This document shows positions 15,703 to 19,051 of a stretch of DNA of 19,051 nucleotides, piece after piece. The DNA comes from Deinococcus rhizophilus (GTDB lineage: Bacteria; Deinococcota; Deinococci; Deinococcales; Deinococcaceae). The stretch is from assembly GCF_030271215.1 (NCBI RefSeq), contig NZ_JASNGB010000023.1:1-19051 (forward strand). Reading direction: 5' to 3'. A program made the position numbers and the translations under genes. The notes beneath the pieces were generated by a model that ran no database searches, was not told the DNA's origin, and was given only the letters and a program-made list of their open reading frames with translations. Numbering within the stretch: position 1 is the stretch's first letter; each line of letters starts with the position of its first letter.

Positions 15703-17844
15703 ATGACCGACCACCCGAACCGGCCGCCCGCGTCCCCCGAACCCCGTGGGGTCAGCGAGCAGAGCAAGCAGGAGCAACTGAGCGAAAGCCGCAAGGACTC
15801 GCGCGGCCAGTACCTCACCACCAACCAGGGCCTGCGGGTCAGCGACACCGACAACTCGCTGACGGCGGGTCTGCGCGGCCCCACGCTGCTCGAGGATTTC
15901 CACCTGCGCGAGAAGATGATGCACTTCGACCACGAGCGCATCCCCGAGCGGGTCGTGCACGCCCGGGGCTCGGGCGCCTACGGTTACTTTCAGGTGTACG
16001 AGCCGCTGACCGAGCTGACCCGCGCCCGCGTCTTTCAGGACCCGTCGGTGAAAACCCCCGTCTTTGTGCGCTTCTCCACCGTGGCGGGCTTTCGCGGCTC
16101 GGCCGATACGGTGCGCGACGTGCGCGGCTTCTCGGTGAAGTTCTATACGGAGGAGGGGAACTGGGACCTCGTGGGCAACAACATGCCCGTCTTCTTCATT
16201 CAGGACGCCGTGAAGTTCCCCGATCTCGTCCACGCCGTCAAGCCCGAGCCGCACCACCAGATGCCGCAGGCGTCGGCGGCGCACGACACGTTCTGGGATT
16301 TCATCTCCCTGATGCCCGAAACCGCCCACAACGTCATGTGGGTGCTGTCCGACCGCGCCCTTCCCCGCAGCTACCGCATGATGGAGGGCTTCGGGGTGCA
16401 CACCTTCCGCTTCGTCAACGCCGAGGGCAAGGCCCGTTTCGTGAAGTTCCACTGGCGTCCGGTGCTGGGCACGGCCTCGCTGGTGTGGGACGAGGCGCAG
16501 AAGATCGCCGGGAAGGACCCCGACTTCAACCGCCGCGACCTGTGGGAGGCCATCGAGAAGGGCGACTTCCCCGAGTACGAGCTGGGCGTGCAGATCGTGG
16601 AGGAAGAGGACGAGCACCGCTTCGACTTCGACCTGCTCGACGCCACCAAGATCATCCCCGAGAACGAGGTGCCGGTGCGGATCGTCGGCAAGATGACCCT
16701 CAACCGCAACCCCGACAACTTCTTCGCGGAAACCGAGCAGGTGGCGTTCCACCCCGGTCACGTCGTGCCGGGCATCGACTTCACCAACGACCCGCTGCTG
16801 CAGGGGCGGCTCTTTTCCTACCTCGACACGCAGCTGATCCGGCTGGGCGGGCCCAACTTCGCGCAGCTTCCCATCAACCGCCCGGTCGCGCCGGTCCACA
16901 ACAACCAGCGCGAGGGCTACGGGCAGCAGACCATCCACCGGGGCCGCGTGTCGTACTTCCCCAACTCGCTGGGCGACGGCACGCCCCGGCCCGCTCCCGA
17001 GGCCGAGGGCGGGTACGTGCACTACGCGGAGCGGGTGGCGGGCCACAAGATCCGTGGGCGCAGCCCCAGCTTTGCCGACCATTTCACCCAGCCCGCGATG
17101 TTCTGGCACTCGCTGACCCCGCCCGAGCAGGACCATCTGGTCGAGGCCGCGCAGTTCGAGCTGGGCAAGGTGGAGGTCTTCGCCATCCGCGAGCGCATGG
17201 TCCACGAGTACCTCAACCGGATCGACCACAGCCTCGCCGTGCGGGTGGCCGAGGGGATCGGCGTCGAGCCGCCCACCGAGGATGCCAGTCCGGCCGTGAC
17301 GGGACGGGTGCCCGAAGTCGGCGTGGAGGCCCGCAAGCGCACCGACTCCATCAGGACCCGCAAGGTCGCGGTGCTGGCCGCCGACGGTGTGGACGACGCG
17401 GGCCTGAGTGCCGTGCGGCAGGCGCTGACCGACGCGGGGGCCACCGTCGAGGTGATCTCCAGGTTCCAGAAACCCTTGCAGGGAGAAGGCGGCGAGGTCA
17501 AGGTGGACAAGAGCTTCATGACCACTGCCTCGGTGATGTACGACGCCGTGTTCGTTCCGGGCGGGCCGGCCAGCATCGACGCCCTGAAGGGGCAGGGGGA
17601 CGCCCTGCACTTCCTCAACGAGAGCTTCAAGCACGGCAAGGCCATCGGCGCGGCGGGTGAGGGTGTGGCGCTGCTGCGGGCGGCCGACCTCGCCGGGGTG
17701 GACCTTTCCGGGCCGCAGGGCCAGCCCGACCTCGGCGTGGTCACGTCGGACGGCGCGGAACTCGTGAATCTCACCCAGGGCTTTATCGCCGCCGTGGCCC
17801 AGCACCGCTTCTGGAACCGCCCGAAGGGTCAGGTGCCTGCCTAA
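15703..17844 (+). CDS. katE: Large-subunit catalase, HPII type
   Basis: 713-residue heme catalase (clade 2) splitting hydrogen peroxide into water and oxygen in the cytoplasm, usually as a very stable tetramer. Catalytic elements: distal His86 in RVVHARGS, Asn at about 159 in DLVGNNMPVFF, proximal heme ligand Tyr373 in RLFSYLDTQ with R380 nearby, and the catalase signature RGFSVKFYTEEGNWDLVGNN. Residues of about 560-713 form the extra C-terminal flavodoxin/DJ-1-like domain (VAVLAADGVDDAGLSAVRQAL, then VFVPGGPASIDAL) found only in large-subunit catalases; the Cys of true DJ-1 proteins is replaced (IGAAGEGVALL), as usual. The ATG at 15703 has a strong SD and lies behind a folded leader. A monocistronic unit closed by the hairpin region 17884-17928. 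Confidence 0.96.
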   Translation: MTDHPNRPPASPEPRGVSEQSKQEQLSESRKDSRGQYLTTNQGLRVSDTDNSLTAGLRGPTLLEDFHLREKMMHFDHERIPERVVHARGSGAYGYFQVYEPLTELTRARVFQDPSVKTPVFVRFSTVAGFRGSADTVRDVRGFSVKFYTEEGNWDLVGNNMPVFFIQDAVKFPDLVHAVKPEPHHQMPQASAAHDTFWDFISLMPETAHNVMWVLSDRALPRSYRMMEGFGVHTFRFVNAEGKARFVKFHWRPVLGTASLVWDEAQKIAGKDPDFNRRDLWEAIEKGDFPEYELGVQIVEEEDEHRFDFDLLDATKIIPENEVPVRIVGKMTLNRNPDNFFAETEQVAFHPGHVVPGIDFTNDPLLQGRLFSYLDTQLIRLGGPNFAQLPINRPVAPVHNNQREGYGQQTIHRGRVSYFPNSLGDGTPRPAPEAEGGYVHYAERVAGHKIRGRSPSFADHFTQPAMFWHSLTPPEQDHLVEAAQFELGKVEVFAIRERMVHEYLNRIDHSLAVRVAEGIGVEPPTEDASPAVTGRVPEVGVEARKRTDSIRTRKVAVLAADGVDDAGLSAVRQALTDAGATVEVISRFQKPLQGEGGEVKVDKSFMTTASVMYDAVFVPGGPASIDALKGQGDALHFLNESFKHGKAIGAAGEGVALLRAADLAGVDLSGPQGQPDLGVVTSDGAELVNLTQGFIAAVAQHRFWNRPKGQVPA

Positions 17845-17883
17845 CCGCCCTCGCCGACGCGCCGATGGGTGGCCCTGAGCTTT

Positions 17884-17928
17884 CCCCCTGCCGAGTTCGC
17901 CCCCTGCCGGGTTCGGTTCGGCAGGGGG
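17884..17928 (+). terminator. katE 3' hairpin with two competing left arms
   Basis: CCCCCTGCCG occurs twice (17884-17893 and 17900-17909, within a 16-bp tandem repeat CCCCCTGCCGRGTTCG) and its exact inverse CGGCAGGGGG once (17919-17928). Either left copy can pair over 10 bp with the right arm. No real T-run follows, only ATTCCTG, but position after katE and before an independent promoter suggests a terminator. Confidence 0.6.
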
Positions 17929-17963
17929 ATTCCTGTGGTGACGCCGCCCGGCTCCCGGCACGC

Positions 17964-17969
17964 TACCCT
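17964..17969 (+). promoter_or_regulatory. -10 box of leaderless exonuclease promoter
   Basis: TACCCT, 7 bases before the GTG at 17977, the same hexamer and spacing as at 1484. GGGAGG lies between but is too close to the start to act as an SD. Confidence 0.6.
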
Positions 17970-17976
17970 GGGAGGC

Positions 17977-18519
17977 GTGAACGTCGTCGTCTTCGACCTG
18001 GAAACCACTGGCCTCTCGCCCGAGCGCGACGCTATCGTGGAGATCGGGGCCATGCGGGTGCGGGACGGGCGGGTGCGGGAAGACGAGCGCTTCGAGACGC
18101 TGGTGCGGCCCGTGAGTGGCGAGGGGTTCCCGCTGCGGATTCCCTGGCGGGCGCAGCAGGTCCACGGCATCAGCGACGCGATGGTGCGCGGGGCGCGGGA
18201 GCTGGGCGACGTGCTGCCCGAGTTCCTCGACTTCGTGGGCGACTCGGCGGTGGTCGCGCACAACATCGGCTTCGACGGGGGCTTCTTGCGGGCGGCCACC
18301 CGGCGCCACGGCCTGCGCTGGGCCCCGGCCGCCGAGCACTGCACCCTGCAGCTCTCGCGCCGCGCCTTTCCCAGCGAGCGCTCGCACAAGCTCGACCTGC
18401 TGGCCGCGCGGCTGGGGCTGGAGTTCGCTCCCGGCGGGCGTCACCGTTCCCTGGGAGACGTGCGCGTGACCGCCGAGGCGTACGTGCGGCTGATGGAGCG
18501 CTTGCGGGTGGGGGCGTAG
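17977..18519 (+). CDS. DEDDh 3'-5' exonuclease (DnaQ / PolC-epsilon type)
   Basis: 180-residue single-domain exonuclease with all five catalytic residues: D7 and E9 in [11 protein letters not shown]100 in [14 protein letters not shown]156 and D161 in [11 protein letters not shown]64 in [11 protein letters not shown] is the family-typical VHGI motif. Such proteins degrade single-stranded DNA or RNA from the 3' end and act as proofreading subunits or in repair and RNA turnover. Not fused to a polymerase or to a UvrC-like domain. Start set at GTG 17977 by the -10 spacing and because the first strand begins at once; an in-frame ATG at 17869 would add 36 non-homologous-looking residues read through the katE hairpin. 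It converges with the gene at 18524 with only four bases between stops. Whether it is the replicative epsilon subunit is uncertain. Confidence 0.9.
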   Translation: MNVVVFDLETTGLSPERDAIVEIGAMRVRDGRVREDERFETLVRPVSGEGFPLRIPWRAQQVHGISDAMVRGARELGDVLPEFLDFVGDSAVVAHNIGFDGGFLRAATRRHGLRWAPAAEHCTLQLSRRAFPSERSHKLDLLAARLGLEFAPGGRHRSLGDVRVTAEAYVRLMERLRVGA

Positions 18520-18523
18520 GGGC

Positions 18524-19051
18524 TTACCGGCCTGCCTTCGCCGCCCCTGCCGTCACCTTCGGCACGAACACGATGGCGTTGGGCACCGGCCGACTCCAGA
18601 CCGTGTTGAGGTAGCCTCCCAGCCCAGCGTACCCGCCCGTCAGATAGGCGGTCGCGCTCGATCCGCTGTCCAGCCGCACCGCGTCCTGCACGCCCGCCCC
18701 CACGAGGGCCGCCGCGAACGCTTCCGGCGTCCCGTGCTCCAGGTAGGCGACGGTGGGCTGGTCCCCCAGCACCCCGAAGGCGACCTGCCGGGTGGCCCGC
18801 CAGATGCTCGCGCCCGTGTCAAAGGCCTCGCGCCCGGGGTCGAGGACCACCCGCCCGCCCCGCACCAGCAGCGGCCCGGCGGCCAGCGCGTCCTGCGCCC
18901 GGTCCCAGGGGGCGTCGGTGGCCTGCCAGTTCACCGACACCGTGAGCCGGGCGCCCGGTGTGCGCGGCAGGGCAGAAAAGCGGGCCGGGTCGAAGGTCAG
19001 CGCCAGCACCCCGCGCGGCGGCACCACCGGCCCTGGGGCAGCCCGGCTGAC
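18524..19051 (-). CDS. Phosphodiester glycosidase (NAGPA domain), C-terminal part
   Basis: C-terminal 175 residues of a protein continuing past the right window edge; the frame is open through base 19051, so the true start is outside and a GTG at 19027 should not be taken as the start. The NAGPA-like end is recognisable: [42 protein letters not shown], where family members have an LDGGGS-type segment, here LDSGSS, followed by the usual [10 protein letters not shown] closing block. Family members remove GlcNAc or other sugars from phosphodiesters; in Deinococcus they are commonly secreted or envelope proteins, but the signal region is not in view. The DGG to DSG change could matter for activity. 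No terminator fits between this gene and the convergent exonuclease gene. Confidence 0.75.
   Translation of the reverse strand, partial: VSRAAPGPVVPPRGVLALTFDPARFSALPRTPGARLTVSVNWQATDAPWDRAQDALAAGPLLVRGGRVVLDPGREAFDTGASIWRATRQVAFGVLGDQPTVAYLEHGTPEAFAAALVGAGVQDAVRLDSGSSATAYLTGGYAGLGGYLNTVWSRPVPNAIVFVPKVTAGAAKAGR

Noticed and set aside
15604..18444. Long minus-strand open frame (946 codons) opposite katE and the exonuclease gene
   Set aside because: Antisense mirror of real genes with low-complexity His/Val/Gly-rich translation and no start signal.

Overview
The window is very GC-rich DNA that reads as a Deinococcus chromosome. The signs are an orthologue-like match to the D. radiodurans Nudix protein DR1025, a UvsE-type UV damage endonuclease, a DUF4384 lipoprotein, and above all a repeated promoter layout. 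In that layout a TANNNT -10 box lies 5-7 bases before the start codon and there is no Shine-Dalgarno (SD) sequence, the signature of leaderless mRNAs that is well known in Deinococcus. Genus assignment is inference from recalled family knowledge; no database search was run.

Layout. 1-846 (minus): N-terminal part of FtsH, cut by the window edge. 949-1440: DUF4384-type lipoprotein. 1497-2323: MazG-like NTP pyrophosphohydrolase and Nudix hydrolase, stop and start overlapping. 2325-2457: hairpin-forming repeat. 2514-3440 (minus): Era GTPase. 3502-4450: Yip1-like membrane protein and a small unknown protein. 4509-5727: yybP-ykoY-type manganese riboswitch candidate followed by a TerC-family metal exporter. 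5765-5809: strong inverted repeat shared by two convergent operons. 5824-11908 (minus): complete seven-gene mrp/mnh Na+/H+ antiporter operon, order A-B-C-D-E-F-G, with two unannotated mini-ORFs that bridge start and stop codons. 11956-12557: gene-free stretch with tandem and inverted repeats. 12558-13827: DAHP synthase gene preceded by what looks like a complete transcription attenuator. 13886-15454: gluconokinase, DUF2256 zinc-finger protein and UvsE, all overlapping. 15587-17844: large-subunit (HPII-type) catalase with an elaborately folded 5' leader. 17977-18519: DEDDh exonuclease. 18524-19051 (minus): C-terminal part of a phosphodiester glycosidase.

How it fits together. Several genes serve stress tolerance: Mn export (TerC), peroxide removal (catalase), UV repair (UvsE), nucleotide sanitation (MazG/Nudix), Na+/pH homeostasis (Mrp) and membrane protein quality control (FtsH). 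Most genes here appear to be transcribed from the start codon itself. The clear exceptions are terC, aroG, katE and probably mnhA, which have leaders of roughly 100-210 bases, and each such leader contains foldable structure.

The best candidate for something undescribed is the aroG leader. A leaderless 16-residue peptide containing two Phe and one Trp (12607-12657) overlaps one arm of a 9-bp antiterminator. That structure competes exactly with an intrinsic terminator (12686-12720) placed just before aroG. This is classical amino-acid attenuation logic, but the leader peptide would be read by a leaderless-initiating ribosome.
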